64,000 bases of DNA from Bradyrhizobium ottawaense (GCF_900099825.1 NZ_LT629693.1:7389001-7453000), one strand, 5' to 3'; shown: positions 34,811 through 44,810, numbered from the stretch's first letter. Notes: a model not told the origin generated them from the sequence alone. Made by a program: numbers and translations.

Positions 34811-35944
34811 TCAGGCCGCCGCTGCCTGCGGCGCGGCGCCTTCCGCCTTGAAATGGTCGATCATGACCTTGGCGATCGCCATCAGGGGCAGGGCCAGCGC
34901 CAGCCCCCAGATGCCGAACACGACGCCGAGCAGGATCTGGAACGCAAACAGCGTGGCCGGCGGAATATCGAGCGCCTGGCGCTGGATGATCGGCGTCAAC
35001 ACGTAGCTTTCCATGGCATGCACGCCAAGGAACAGGATGAAGGCGCTCAACGCGGCGACCCATCCCGAGGCGAGGCTCGCGAGCACCACGATCAGCCCGG
35101 CCATGATGGCGCCGACGGTCGGAATGAACGCGAGCAGGCCGGCCTGGATGCCCAGGATGAACGAGCTCTGGATGCCGATGACGGCAAGGCCGATCCAGGT
35201 CACGAGGAACACCGCGGCCATGGTGACGATCTGTGCGATCAGCCAGCGCTCCAGCGTCTCGCCGATGCGGTCGATGATCACGGTGGCGCGCGCGCGATGT
35301 TTGGCGGGCGCCATGAACAATAATCCGGCGCGATAGACGCCGGGCTGCGCTGCGAAGGCCAGCCCCAGGAACAGCACGATAAAGAAGTTGCCGACCGCGC
35401 TGACGGTGCCGAGCAGCACCTTGAGGGTCTGGCTGACGATGGCGCCGCCGCTGGAGGCGAGCGTGCCGGCGCTTGGCAGGTTATGGGTCGGGGCCGGGGC
35501 CGGCGTCGTCGTTGTCGTCGAATCCGATGCCGGTGCTGCCGCCGCGTTGCCGAAATCGAGGTAGCTGGTGTCGATGCCGTTCTTTTCGAGGAACGCCTTG
35601 ACGGTCACCAATTGCGATTTGATCGTATTGCTCAACACCTTCGCCTGCTGGGCGATGGTGGCGCCGCCGAGGAAGACGACGCCCGACAGCATCCCGGCGA
35701 GGACCAGGCAGACGATCGCGAGCCGCAGCGAATGCGCCAGCCCGACGACGCGCCCGAGCAGGTTGGTCATGGCGTTCAGGGCGACGCCGAGCAGCATGCC
35801 GGCAAAAATCAGGAACAGGGTCGCGGCGAAAGTCCAGGTGAACAGCAGCAACGCGGCGAACAGCACGACGCCGATGCCGCCGACCGATATTGCCCACGCC
35901 AGATCGCTGCGGGCCTGAAGGCGATCGTCAGCCGGTCCTGTCAC
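34811..35944 (-). CDS. AI-2E family transporter
   Basis: This 377-residue membrane protein has seven to eight hydrophobic segments in the layout of the AI-2E/PerM family, including the hallmark FIPTVGAIMAGLIVVLASLASGW and an IIQRQALDIPPATLFAFQILLGVVFGIWGLALALPLMAI C-terminal part. The family covers autoinducer-2 exporters, Na+/H+ antiporters and permeases of unknown cargo. A 30-residue Thr/Pro-rich loop (about residues 140-165, DSTTTTTPAPAPTHNLPSAG) lies in the first large extracytoplasmic loop. It begins with GTG at 35944. Confidence 0.85.
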   Translation of the reverse strand: MTGPADDRLQARSDLAWAISVGGIGVVLFAALLLFTWTFAATLFLIFAGMLLGVALNAMTNLLGRVVGLAHSLRLAIVCLVLAGMLSGVVFLGGATIAQQAKVLSNTIKSQLVTVKAFLEKNGIDTSYLDFGNAAAAPASDSTTTTTPAPAPTHNLPSAGTLASSGGAIVSQTLKVLLGTVSAVGNFFIVLFLGLAFAAQPGVYRAGLLFMAPAKHRARATVIIDRIGETLERWLIAQIVTMAAVFLVTWIGLAVIGIQSSFILGIQAGLLAFIPTVGAIMAGLIVVLASLASGWVAALSAFILFLGVHAMESYVLTPIIQRQALDIPPATLFAFQILLGVVFGIWGLALALPLMAIAKVMIDHFKAEGAAPQAAAA

Positions 35945-36088
35945 GTTGATTCCTTTGCAGAATGATCGTGCGCCAGTCTTTCGACAAACGTGGCCGGGAT
36001 CAAGCCAGTGCGAGCGCGCCGGTTTGACGCTGGTGGGTCCGGTATGTCAATCGATGCATCCATCCGATGCGGCGGGCTCGAGGACACG

Positions 36089-36784
36089 ATGAATTTCAAA
36101 TGGGTCGGGCCGATCGTGCTGTTGGCGGCACTCTTTATTGGCGACCAGATCAGGATCAACCGTCCCAGCCATAAATATCGCCTGACCGTCGAGGTCGAGA
36201 CCCCCCAGGGCCGCAAATCGGCATCCGGCGTGCTGGCGGTCCATCCCGACCGCGGCTACAGCCGCGGCGGCCATACGCGCACCGTGGGCGACGCCGTTTT
36301 CGTCGACCTCGGCGGCGGCAAGAATCTCGTTGCCCTGCTGGCGCATCTCGACGGCAAGCTCGATCTCGACGGCACCAACTACGTGGCGCTCCGCGCCTAT
36401 GGCGCTGGCGGCGGCAAGCGTGTGTCGTTCAACGAGATGAACCGGCTGACCGGTACGGTTCCCGTGAAGGGCGCGCTGATTCCGGTGCTGGTGAGTTTCG
36501 CCGATCCGGCCAATCCCGGCACTGCACGGGCGGTGTTGCCCGATGATTTGGCGGCTGTGCTCGGAAACGGCTATCGCCTCGGGGAAATCACCGCCGAAGT
36601 GGTTCCGAACGGATTCTGGCCGCTCGACTTCGGCGGCGCGCTCGGCGAGCCGGTCACGCGCGGTATTGCGGCGAAGCTGCCGTGGCTGAATGGACCCGAC
36701 AATCCCGCCGCCACGGCGCTGCGCGCGGCGGGTTTGCCCGGCGTCGAGGCGATTGACGCCAAAGAGGCCTTCACGCGCAAGTAG
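36089..36784 (+). CDS. Membrane-anchored protein of unknown function
   Basis: This 231-residue protein has an N-terminal hydrophobic helix (VGPIVLLAALFIGDQI) acting as signal anchor. A mixed alpha/beta periplasmic region follows, opening with RLTVEVETPQGRKSASGVLAVHPDRGY and then VGDAVFVDLGGGKNLVALLAHL. The pattern of conserved glycine and aspartate runs looks like a folded domain, but I cannot name it. ATG 36089 follows GAGG; a longer in-frame start at 35990 would place the anchor internally and is less likely. It is transcribed alone. Confidence 0.65.
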   Translation: MNFKWVGPIVLLAALFIGDQIRINRPSHKYRLTVEVETPQGRKSASGVLAVHPDRGYSRGGHTRTVGDAVFVDLGGGKNLVALLAHLDGKLDLDGTNYVALRAYGAGGGKRVSFNEMNRLTGTVPVKGALIPVLVSFADPANPGTARAVLPDDLAAVLGNGYRLGEITAEVVPNGFWPLDFGGALGEPVTRGIAAKLPWLNGPDNPAATALRAAGLPGVEAIDAKEAFTRK

Positions 36785-36943
36785 CCGAACGGGCCGCGGA
36801 GGGCCGGCATTCTCGCGCACCTGTGAAGCGTGGGTAGCGGCCATAACATGTTGATCCGGCACGATCTCGCAGGCATGATCGGCTGGAATCTTGGCCCAAC
36901 GTAGAAGATCCTTGCACAGGACGATGACAGCGGAATTTTGGCG

Positions 36944-37714
36944 ATGAGACGGCCCGTGGTCGGGGTGATCGGGAACGCGCATCGCGTCGAAAATCGTTTC
37001 GCGACGCAGATGGTCGGAGAACGCAACCTGCGCGCGGTCGCCGACGTGTCGGGCGCGCTGCCGCTGATGTTTGCCGGTTCGCCCGAAATTACCGATGTCG
37101 GCGCCTTGCTCGACGTGGTCGACGGCATCGTACTGACCGGCGCCCGCGCCAACGTCCATCCGACGCGCTTCAAGACCGAACCGCACGAGAAGCACGAACC
37201 CTACGACGAGCACCGTGACGACGTCGCGCTGGCGCTGGCGGAAGCCTGCGTCGCCCGCGGGGTGCCGATCTTCGGAATCTGCCGCGGCCTGCAGGAAATG
37301 AATGTCGCCTTCGGCGGCTCGCTGCATCCGGAAATTCGCGAGATCCCCGGCCGCATGAACCATCGCATGCCGAGACTCGAAAACGGCGAAATTCATCCCG
37401 ATCAGGCGGTGGTGTTCGCCGACCGCCATGACGTCAGGCTGACGCCGGGCGGCGCCTTTGCCGCTATCCTCGGCTGCGAGACCATTCGCGTGAATTCGCT
37501 GCACGGGCAGGGCATTCTCGATCCCGGCAAGCGCGTCGTGATCGAAGGCGTCGCCGAAGACGGCACCATCGAAGCGATCCGGATCGCCGATGCGCCGGGC
37601 TTTGCGCTCGGCGTGCAGTGGCATGCGGAGTACGACCCGCAGCGCAATCCGATCAACCGCGCGCTGTTCGAGGCGTTCGGCGACGCGCTCAAGGCGCATC
37701 GGCGGGCGAGCTAG
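36944..37714 (+). CDS. Class I glutamine amidotransferase-like protein (gamma-Glu-GABA hydrolase type)
   Basis: This 256-residue protein matches the PuuD family, which hydrolyses gamma-glutamyl-GABA and similar gamma-glutamyl compounds in polyamine degradation. The catalytic triad is visible: nucleophile Cys113 in GICRGLQ, His227 in QWHAEYD, and the acid two residues later. Other family segments are GVIGNAHRVENRF, VVDGIVLTGARANVHP and VNSLHGQGI. It lies 41 bases before the orphan solute-binding protein gene, so the two may be co-transcribed and linked to uptake or turnover of a gamma-glutamyl or amine compound. That link is inferred. Confidence 0.88.
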   Translation: MRRPVVGVIGNAHRVENRFATQMVGERNLRAVADVSGALPLMFAGSPEITDVGALLDVVDGIVLTGARANVHPTRFKTEPHEKHEPYDEHRDDVALALAEACVARGVPIFGICRGLQEMNVAFGGSLHPEIREIPGRMNHRMPRLENGEIHPDQAVVFADRHDVRLTPGGAFAAILGCETIRVNSLHGQGILDPGKRVVIEGVAEDGTIEAIRIADAPGFALGVQWHAEYDPQRNPINRALFEAFGDALKAHRRAS

Positions 37715-37754
37715 GCGGCCGGAGCAACCGGTCGCGTCATAACGGGAGGATGCG

Positions 37755-38822
37755 ATGCGGGACCGCAAATGGTCGAGGCGCGATTTGCTCGTGGCGGGGA
37801 CCGCGTCGGCGGCCGGCATGATGTTCGCCGCGCCATCGAAGGCCGCAGCGCCGCCGCCGACCGCGGTGACATCAGCCATGGTCGAGGCGGCGAAGAAGGA
37901 GGGCAAGCTGTCGTTCTACAGCGCGCTCGAACTCAACACCGCCGAGCGTCTGGCGCGGACTTTCGAGGCGAAATATCCGGGCATCACCGTGCGCGTGGAA
38001 CGTTCCGGCGCCGAACGGATTTTCCAGCGCATCGCACAGGAACAGGGCAGCGGGATCAACGCCGTCGACGTCGCCAACTCGACCGACCCCGCGCATTATC
38101 TCGAATGGAAGAAGAACGGCTGGCTGGCGCCTTATCTCCCCGATGATGTCGCGAAACATTTTCCGGCGGATCAGGTCGATCCCGACGGCATGTATGCGAC
38201 CTCCTGCGCCTGGCTGGAAGCGATCGGTTACAACACCAACCTTGTTAAGCGCGAGGATGCGCCGAAGAGCTATGCCGATCTGCTCGATCCGAAATGGCAG
38301 GGCAAGATCGTCAAGGCGCATCCCGGCTACAGCGGCGCCATCCTGACCACGACCTTCGTGCTGGCGCGCGACCTCGGCTGGCCCTATCTGGAGAAGCTGG
38401 CGCGCCAGAAGGTCATGCAGGTGCAGTCGGCCGCCGATCCGCCGAAGAAGATCCTGCTCGGCGAGCGCGCGGTGATGGCCGACGGCAACGACTACAATTT
38501 GGTGCTGCTGAAGGACCAGGGCAAGCCGGTCGAAGTGGTCTATCCGACCGAGGGATCGCCGCTGATCATCGTTCCCTCCGGCGTCTTCCGCGGTGCGCCC
38601 AATCCGAACGCCGCAAGGCTGTTCCAGAGCTTCTTCTTCAGCGCCGAGACCCAGCAGATGCTGGTGGACGTCTTTGCGCATCGCTCGTTCCACGCCCACG
38701 TGAAGGAGAAGGGCGAGCATGTCCCGCTGGCCAACCTGAAACTGCTCAAGGCCGATCCGGCCGCGGTGCAGGCGCAGAGCGAGGAGATCAAGGCGCGCTA
38801 CAGCAAGATCTTCGGCGTTTAG
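37755..38822 (+). CDS. ABC transporter solute-binding protein (Tat-exported, iron/spermidine-type fold)
   Basis: This 355-residue protein has a twin-arginine signal (WSRRDLLVAGTASAAGMMFAAPSKA). It then has the periplasmic-binding fold of the Fe(III)/polyamine/phosphonate-type group: GKLSFYSALELNTAERLARTFEAKYPGITV, ITVRVERSGAERIFQRI, AGYNTN-like AIGYNTNLVKREDAPKSYADLLDPKWQGKIV. No permease or ATPase gene is next to it; the next genes are a class I amidotransferase upstream and a hybrid histidine kinase downstream. ATG 37755 follows GGGAGGA. The ligand is unknown. Confidence 0.87.
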   Translation: MRDRKWSRRDLLVAGTASAAGMMFAAPSKAAAPPPTAVTSAMVEAAKKEGKLSFYSALELNTAERLARTFEAKYPGITVRVERSGAERIFQRIAQEQGSGINAVDVANSTDPAHYLEWKKNGWLAPYLPDDVAKHFPADQVDPDGMYATSCAWLEAIGYNTNLVKREDAPKSYADLLDPKWQGKIVKAHPGYSGAILTTTFVLARDLGWPYLEKLARQKVMQVQSAADPPKKILLGERAVMADGNDYNLVLLKDQGKPVEVVYPTEGSPLIIVPSGVFRGAPNPNAARLFQSFFFSAETQQMLVDVFAHRSFHAHVKEKGEHVPLANLKLLKADPAAVQAQSEEIKARYSKIFGV

Positions 38823-38996
38823 GTCGGCGGATCAGGAGGCCGGCAGGCGCCGGGACCAAGGCTCCCCGTAATTCTACGGGATGTAAATCACGGGATCATA
38901 GCCCGGAACTCGGCTAAGCAACGGGAGACGCGCTTGCGGCGCCGAGATCGGCCGCAAACCGCGTGCTCATCCATCATGTTGTGTCGGGTGGAGGCT

Positions 38997-41315
38997 ATGA
39001 CGTTATCAAGCCGCCTCGCGCTCGCGATGGTATTGCTGGCCGTGGTAACGGCCTGCATCGTGGGTGCGTTCACCTATTATTTTCTCGCAGCGGCCGCGGC
39101 CCCGCACGGCGTGGCGGCTGCCATCGGCCACGCGGTGCTGACCGGCGGCGCGGCCGCCGTGCTGCTGGCGTTGGTGCTGGCCGCAGGCCTCGCGCAATCC
39201 CTGTCCGGACCGCTGCTTCGGATAACCGGCGCAGCAACAGCGCTCGCGCGCGGCGAATTGATGCCGATGCAGGGCGTCAGCGAGATCGCGGTTCTCGCCG
39301 ACGTGTTCACGCAGCTCAGGGCGCGCCAGGCGCTGCTCGAACATACCGTGCAGAGCATCAGCGACGCCGTGTTGGTGATCGATGCGGATGGAAGGATCGT
39401 GATCGCCAACGCCGCCGCCAAACGGCTGCTCGGGGTCGATCTTTCGATCGATATTCAATCGACGCCGTTCAGATATCTCCTGTCTGACGGTGTGACGCGC
39501 GCGCCGGCATCGAGCTCGCCGCTGATGCGCGCGCTGCGCGGCGAGGACATCGACGATATGGAATTCGTCGTCGAGGCCAGGGCGACCGGTGTCAGGGAGA
39601 ATGTCGCGGCGTCGGCGCGTCCGTTGCGGGACGAGGCCGGTGTGCTGTGCGGGGCGGTCGCCGTTGTCCGCAACGTGACAGAGCAGAAGCGGGCTTACCA
39701 GGCGCTGATCGACAGCGAGCAGATGGCGCAATCCATCGTCGATAGCGCGCTCGATGCCTTTGTCCAGACCGATGATTCCTGCGTGATCCTCGACTGGAGC
39801 CCGCACGCCGAGGCGTTGATGGGATGGACACGCGCCGAGGCGATCGGCGTCGGCGTGGAAGAACTGATCTTTCCGGAACCGCAGCGCGCGGTGCACCGGC
39901 AATGGGTCGACCGGTTCCTGAGCGAGGCTTCGGCCGACGCCACCGGCGGCCGGTACGAAACGGCCCTGCGGCACAAGGACGGCCACGAATTCTTTGCCGA
40001 GGTGTCGCTGACTGCGTTGCGTCGCGGCGATCGTTTCATCGTCAACGCGTTCGTGCGGGACATTACCGCTAAGCGCGCGGCGGAGGAACAGCTTTTCCAG
40101 GCGCAGAAGATGGACTCCGTTGGGCAATTGACCGGCGGCATCGCCCACGACTTCAACAACATGCTGACCGTGATCACAGGCACGATCGAGATCCTTGCCG
40201 AGGGCGTCCAGGACAATCCCGCGCTTGCCGGGATCGTCAAGATGATCGACGACGCGGCCAACCGCGCCGCCCAGCTCACCGCCAATTTGCTGGCGTTCGC
40301 CAGGAAGCAGCCGCTGCGACCGCTCAAGACCGACGTCAACGCGCTGGTCGAGGAAGTCGTGAAGTTGCTGTTGCCGACGCTCGGCCGGCAGATCGAGATC
40401 GAGACGGTATTCGGTGAGCCGGGATGGCCGGCTTTGGTCGATCGCAGCCAGTTGAGTTCGGCGCTGGTCAATCTCGCGATCAACGGGCGGGACGCCATGC
40501 CTGACGGAGGCAGGCTGGTGTTGCGGACCAACAATGTCAGCTTCGACCCACACGAGGCGGCGGCGAACGGGCTCGGCGCCGGCGACTACGTCGTCATCGA
40601 GGTTGCCGATACCGGCGCCGGCATTCCGGCCGCGATCCGCGGCAGGATTTTCGAGCCGTTCTTTTCCACCAAGCAGTTCGGGACCGGCTCCGGGCTCGGG
40701 CTGAGCATGGTGTTTGGATTCGCCAAGCAATCCGCCGGCAACATCGTGGTCTTCAGCGAGGAGGGGAAGGGCGCTACCTTCCGGATCTATCTTCCGAAGG
40801 CCCACAACGGTCCTTCGCCGCAGATGGCGGCAGCCGGCGATGAAGAGATGCACGGCGGCAACGAGACGATCCTGTGCGTCGAGGACGACGATTTCGTGAG
40901 GGACCTCGTGACGGTTCGCCTCCGGAGTCTCGGTTATACCGTGATATCGGCGCCGAACGCGGCCGAAGCCCTCGCACTCGTCAACGCCGGAACCGCGTTC
41001 GATCTTCTGTTCACCGACATCGTAATGCCCGGCAACATGAACGGCCGGCAGTTGGCGGAGAAAGTCGCCGGATTGCGGCGGCCGCTCCGGGTGCTCTACA
41101 CCTCCGGCAACACGTTTGGGGTTCTCAGTTCGAACGGCGGCGTCGGCGAGGGTGTGCTGCTGCTCGCCAAGCCGTATCGCAAGGCGGATCTGGCGCGGAT
41201 GGTGCGCCTCAGCCTCGATCGGCCGATCGACCATGTCGGCGATCCGATCCCGATGCCGTATTCCGTGCTGGCCGATGTCGAGGGTTTCCTGAAGGAGAAT
41301 CCGCCGAAGGGGTGA
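38997..41315 (+). CDS. Hybrid sensor histidine kinase with two PAS domains
   Basis: This 772-residue protein has two N-terminal membrane helices (about residues 5-33 and 45-70), a HAMP-like linker, and two PAS domains (about 115-225 and 230-350). A HisKA domain follows with the phospho-acceptor His384 in GGIAHDFNNML, then the HATPase domain (NLAINGRDAMPDGGRL, VADTGAGIP, FFSTKQFGTGSGLGLSMV). The C-terminal receiver domain has the phospho-acceptor Asp674 in LLFTDIVMPG. It probably senses an envelope or redox signal and passes phosphate to an unlinked output. ATG 38997 follows a good GGAGG; an upstream in-frame start adds no recognisable feature. It follows the orphan solute-binding protein by 174 bases, so a sensing partnership is possible but unproven. 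Confidence 0.9.
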   Translation: MTLSSRLALAMVLLAVVTACIVGAFTYYFLAAAAAPHGVAAAIGHAVLTGGAAAVLLALVLAAGLAQSLSGPLLRITGAATALARGELMPMQGVSEIAVLADVFTQLRARQALLEHTVQSISDAVLVIDADGRIVIANAAAKRLLGVDLSIDIQSTPFRYLLSDGVTRAPASSSPLMRALRGEDIDDMEFVVEARATGVRENVAASARPLRDEAGVLCGAVAVVRNVTEQKRAYQALIDSEQMAQSIVDSALDAFVQTDDSCVILDWSPHAEALMGWTRAEAIGVGVEELIFPEPQRAVHRQWVDRFLSEASADATGGRYETALRHKDGHEFFAEVSLTALRRGDRFIVNAFVRDITAKRAAEEQLFQAQKMDSVGQLTGGIAHDFNNMLTVITGTIEILAEGVQDNPALAGIVKMIDDAANRAAQLTANLLAFARKQPLRPLKTDVNALVEEVVKLLLPTLGRQIEIETVFGEPGWPALVDRSQLSSALVNLAINGRDAMPDGGRLVLRTNNVSFDPHEAAANGLGAGDYVVIEVADTGAGIPAAIRGRIFEPFFSTKQFGTGSGLGLSMVFGFAKQSAGNIVVFSEEGKGATFRIYLPKAHNGPSPQMAAAGDEEMHGGNETILCVEDDDFVRDLVTVRLRSLGYTVISAPNAAEALALVNAGTAFDLLFTDIVMPGNMNGRQLAEKVAGLRRPLRVLYTSGNTFGVLSSNGGVGEGVLLLAKPYRKADLARMVRLSLDRPIDHVGDPIPMPYSVLADVEGFLKENPPKG

Positions 41316-41354
41316 CCGGTGCGAGGAGTCCGAAGCAATCACGTTGCCTTTCTT

Positions 41355-41435
41355 CGTCATTGCGAGGAGCGATAGCGACGAAGCAATCCATGTTCGTTGT
41401 AGCCATGGATTGCTTCGCTTCGCTCGCAATGACGG
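41355..41435. repeat. Dispersed palindromic repeat family A, copy 3 (uninterrupted)
   Basis: CATTGCGAGGAGC...GCTCGCAATGACGG with inner arms GAAGCAATCCAT and ATGGATTGCTTC. This is the plain form of the repeats at 9971 and 12685. It lies between the kinase gene and a longer dispersed repeat. Confidence 0.85.
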
Positions 41436-41456
41436 AGGATAGATACGATTTCGCAT

Positions 41457-41820
41457 TCTCGCGGCGCGATGCGCCCGAAGTTTTGCAAGAATGCACACGA
41501 GCATACAGGTGCAGCGGAAACACTCCGGCCTTCCCCGCGTAATGGCTTTACGGCTTACTTCGTGCTCGCCCCGGTGATCGGCTTTCTTGCCACCGTCATC
41601 TGCGAAAACTTTCGCTTCCACTCACTTGACGCCAGCACCGGGGCGTCAGGCCCACACCACTTCACCGTACGCAGCAGTGCGCTCGTCTCTCGCGCTGCCG
41701 CGTCCACCGCATCCCACCGCACGTTCGTGACGATCGCGCTCGCCCCTCATTTGGATGAGACGGGCGAAGTTAAACGACTGATTTGGCCGACGGCGGAAGC
41801 GAAATTTTGCCCGTCGTGCC
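41457..41820. repeat. Long dispersed intergenic repeat, non-coding
   Basis: This 360-base stretch between the kinase gene and the DUF2066 gene contains short symmetric elements (for example CACCGGGGCGTCAGGCCCACAC near 41635-41656) and open frames without coding character on either strand. The sequence closely resembles a repeat that, from memory, recurs between genes in many Bradyrhizobium genomes (segments such as GCGCGATGCGCCCGAAG and CACCGGGGCGTC are typical). Within this window it occurs once, so the family claim rests on recall, not on comparison here. Confidence 0.6.
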
Positions 41821-42090
41821 AATTTGTCGCAGCCAAGCACGGCGGGAGCTGACGACTCCATTTCCTGCGGGAGCCGCGTCGATGGGGCGACAGCGGCCAT
41901 CCGCCAGTTGCAAGCCCGGACTTCTCACTTTGACCCGCAAAAGAAGTCAATTTCTGTTGCCGCTATCGGCGTGCCTTCATTTAAGATGGCGATCGAGGAA
42001 CTGGTGCAGGCGGTGATGGAAGTCGCGGCGCGAACGTCTTGCCTGGACCTTTCGCGATGTTCGTCGTCGCGCCGCTATGAGAGTGCTCTG

Positions 42091-43035
42091 ATGAGTACAC
42101 TGTCTGGGCTTGATCCTGCTGCCGGAACGGCCGTTTCGTTGAGACCGGGGAATCGGGACGTGATTGTGCTTACTCGGCGGTTGGCAAAGCGCCTGCGGCA
42201 CTTGATCGGCCCAGTTGTGGCCACCCTCATCATCACGATATCGCTGATTGCTGCGCTGGCGTGCCGGGCCGGCACGCTTCCCGTCGCGGCGGGCAACCTC
42301 TATCGCGCGCAGGCAATCGTGACGGGCCAGGGCGAGGCCAACCGCATCATCGGCTTCGCCGCTTGTCTCGAGGACGTTCTCATCAAGGTGTCCGGCGCGC
42401 TGAAGCTCGCAGGCGATCCTCGATTGGGCGTGTACAAATCGCGCTCGGCTGATTTCGTAAGCGGCTTTAGCTACCACGACCAGATGTCCGGCACACCGAA
42501 GCGCGATGAGCAGGGCACCCGCGATCGGCCGTACGATTTGGTTGTCGACTTCGAAGACAGGAAGATCGACGACATTCTTAAGTCACTCGGCCTCAAGCCC
42601 TGGCATTCGCGCCGCCCGGTCCTTGCCGTTTTTGTCGAGATGGAGCAGGGCTCAAGGCAATACATCGCCACGTCAGATGCAAAACAGTCCGACCTGCAAC
42701 GTGACTCCCTGCTCGCCGCGGCCTTAAAGTGGGGTATGACGATCATGCTGCCTGATGTCGCAGCATTGGCGAAAGCAAACATCAATGCTGTGGAGCTCTT
42801 GACGACGCCACCCCGCAGATTGGCGTCCTTGGCGGCCGAGCAGGGTGGCGAAGTCATCCTGGTCGGGCGGCTAAAGTGGGACGACTCAGAGCTCGGATGG
42901 GCCACGGAGTGGCGGATGGACCGGCATGGCCGGACGCACCGATGGCAGCTTCGCCGCGTTACGTTTGATGAGGCCTTCCGACGCGGCATCGGCGGCGCGG
43001 CCCAAATCCTCTCAGGCAACGGCGATCCAGGATAG
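42091..43035 (+). CDS. DUF2066-like membrane-anchored protein
   Basis: This 314-residue protein has a hydrophobic helix near residues 40-60 (LIGPVVATLIITISLIAALACRAG). A periplasmic region follows whose pattern recalls DUF2066: NLYRAQAIVTGQGEANRIIGFAACLEDVLIKVSG, then the FVSGFSYHDQM and PYDLVVDFED stretches. DUF2066 proteins are small periplasmic or lipoprotein-like and of unknown role. The start is uncertain: ATG 42091 gives the shortest leader before the helix; upstream in-frame codons reach 41824 but lie in repeat-like DNA. It stands alone between the dispersed repeat and the glnA terminator. Confidence 0.55.
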   Translation: MSTLSGLDPAAGTAVSLRPGNRDVIVLTRRLAKRLRHLIGPVVATLIITISLIAALACRAGTLPVAAGNLYRAQAIVTGQGEANRIIGFAACLEDVLIKVSGALKLAGDPRLGVYKSRSADFVSGFSYHDQMSGTPKRDEQGTRDRPYDLVVDFEDRKIDDILKSLGLKPWHSRRPVLAVFVEMEQGSRQYIATSDAKQSDLQRDSLLAAALKWGMTIMLPDVAALAKANINAVELLTTPPRRLASLAAEQGGEVILVGRLKWDDSELGWATEWRMDRHGRTHRWQLRRVTFDEAFRRGIGGAAQILSGNGDPG

Positions 43036-43246
43036 GCGGACAGACTGCCGGGGCGCGCTGACGAGGTCATCGAATAAAGATGCAGTTTGCTGCGGTGCAT
43101 AAGTCCGGAGCTGGCTCTTCGCTGACATAGTCAGTGTGCCGAATGTCCGCTCCGCGCCAGAAGCGACCGCTCGCCTGGATTTGGTCGCTTCATCTCGGCC
43201 TGTCGGCAACCATGTGACGAGGCATACGGTAGCTTGCCACAACGAG

Positions 43247-43272
43247 AAAGGCGCCCCGCGAGGGGCGCCTTT
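43247..43272 (-). terminator. Terminator downstream of glnA
   Basis: AAAGGCGCCCC-GCGA-GGGGCGCCTTT is a perfect 11-base hairpin with T-rich sides, about 30 bases past the glnA stop. It could serve both strands. Confidence 0.85.
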
Positions 43273-43300
43273 GGCAGTTTCCGCAGGACGGGTTTCGCCG

Positions 43301-44710
43301 CTACAGCGAATAGTACATGTCGAATTCGACCGGGTGCGGGGTCATCTCGTAGCGCTCGACTTCGGTCATCTTCAGCTCGATGTAAGCGTCGATGAAGTCG
43401 TCGTCGAACACGCCGCCGTTCTTGAGGAAGCCGCGGTCCTTGTCGAGATTTTCCAGCGCTTCGCGCAAGCTGCCGCACACGGTCGGGATCTGCTTCAGTT
43501 CTTCCTTCGGCAGATCGTAGAGATCCTTGTCCATCGCCGGACCCGGATCGATCTTGTTCTTGATGCCGTCGAGGCCGGCCATCAGCATCGCGGCGAAGCC
43601 GAGATAGGGATTGGCCATCGGATCGGGGAAGCGGACTTCGACGCGCTTGGCCTTCGGATTCGAGGTGTAGGGAATGCGGCAGGAAGCCGAACGGTTGCGC
43701 GCGGAGTAGGCGAGCAGCACCGGGGCTTCATAGCCGGGGACCAGACGCTTGTAGGAGTTGGTCGACGGGTTGGTGAAGGCGTTGATCGCCTTGGCGTGCT
43801 TGATGATGCCGCCGATGTAGTGGAGGCAGGTTTCCGACAGGTCGGCATACTTGTTGCCGGCGAATACCGGCTTGCCGTCCTTCCAGATCGACTGGTGAAC
43901 ATGCATGCCCGAACCGTTGTCGCCATAGACCGGCTTCGGCATGAAGGTGGCGGTCTTGCCGTAGATGTGCGCGACCTGATGGATGCAGTACTTGTAGATC
44001 TGCATATGGTCGGCCATCAGCGTCAGAGTGTCGAACTTCATGCCGAGCTCGTGCTGGGCGGAAGCGACTTCATGGTGATGCTTTTCGACCTTGACGCCCA
44101 TCTTGGCCATGGCGCCGAGCATTTCCGAGCGCATGTCCTGCACCGAGTCCTGCGGCGGGACCGGGAAGTAGCCGCTCTTGGTGCGGATGCGGTGGCCGAG
44201 ATTGCCGCCTTCATATTCGGTGTCCGAATTGGTCGGCAGTTCCGAGGAGTCGAGCTTGAAGCCGGTGTTGTAGGGCGTGGCGGAGAAGCGCACGTCGTCG
44301 AATACGAAGAATTCGGCTTCCGGTCCGACGAACACGGTGTCGCCGACGCCCATCGACTTGACCATCGCCTCGGCCTTCTTGGCCATGCCGCGCGGGTCGC
44401 GGTTGTAGGGCTCGCCGGTGGTCGGCTCCAGCACGTCGCAGGTGATGACCATGGTGGTTTCGGCGAAGAACGGATCGATCGTCGCGGTGACCGGGTCGGG
44501 CATCAGGCACATGTCGGATTCGTTGATCGCCTTCCAGCCGGCAATCGACGAGCCGTCGAACATCGTGCCTTCGGCAAAGATTTCCTCGTCGATCATGCCG
44601 ATGTCGAAAGTCACGTGCTGCCACTTGCCGCGCGGATCGGTGAAGCGCAGGTCGACGTATTTTACGTCATTGTCCTTGATCGATTTGAGGACGTCTTTGG
44701 CGGTCTTCAT
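43301..44710 (-). CDS. glnA: Glutamine synthetase, type I
   Basis: GlnA (469 residues) makes glutamine from glutamate and ammonia with ATP, the main nitrogen-assimilation step. The beta-Grasp start ([21 protein letters not shown]), FDGSSIAGW, the [14 protein letters not shown] catalytic segment, the [12 protein letters not shown] region, and [13 protein letters not shown] are present. The adenylylation site is visible as Tyr398 in KDLYDLP, so activity is probably controlled by GlnE and PII. It lies 159 bases downstream of glnB on the same strand, with a stable hairpin in the gap. It ends at a strong terminator. Confidence 0.96.
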   Translation of the reverse strand: MKTAKDVLKSIKDNDVKYVDLRFTDPRGKWQHVTFDIGMIDEEIFAEGTMFDGSSIAGWKAINESDMCLMPDPVTATIDPFFAETTMVITCDVLEPTTGEPYNRDPRGMAKKAEAMVKSMGVGDTVFVGPEAEFFVFDDVRFSATPYNTGFKLDSSELPTNSDTEYEGGNLGHRIRTKSGYFPVPPQDSVQDMRSEMLGAMAKMGVKVEKHHHEVASAQHELGMKFDTLTLMADHMQIYKYCIHQVAHIYGKTATFMPKPVYGDNGSGMHVHQSIWKDGKPVFAGNKYADLSETCLHYIGGIIKHAKAINAFTNPSTNSYKRLVPGYEAPVLLAYSARNRSASCRIPYTSNPKAKRVEVRFPDPMANPYLGFAAMLMAGLDGIKNKIDPGPAMDKDLYDLPKEELKQIPTVCGSLREALENLDKDRGFLKNGGVFDDDFIDAYIELKMTEVERYEMTPHPVEFDMYYSL

Positions 44711-44810
44711 GAATACCTCGTTTGGATGCGGTTTCCAGAATTCAGCGACATCAGACTGCGCGAGTGAAACGGGCTAGATTTTGAAACGCCTGGATCTCAC
44801 AAACGAAATC

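Noticed and set aside
39006..41621. Very long open frame antisense to the histidine kinase
   Set aside because: It mirrors GC-rich coding DNA, has no ribosome-binding site or family features, and the opposite strand encodes a complete kinase.
41469..41852. 127-residue open frame in the long repeat
   Set aside because: It lies in a dispersed non-coding repeat and has no ribosome-binding site or family match.
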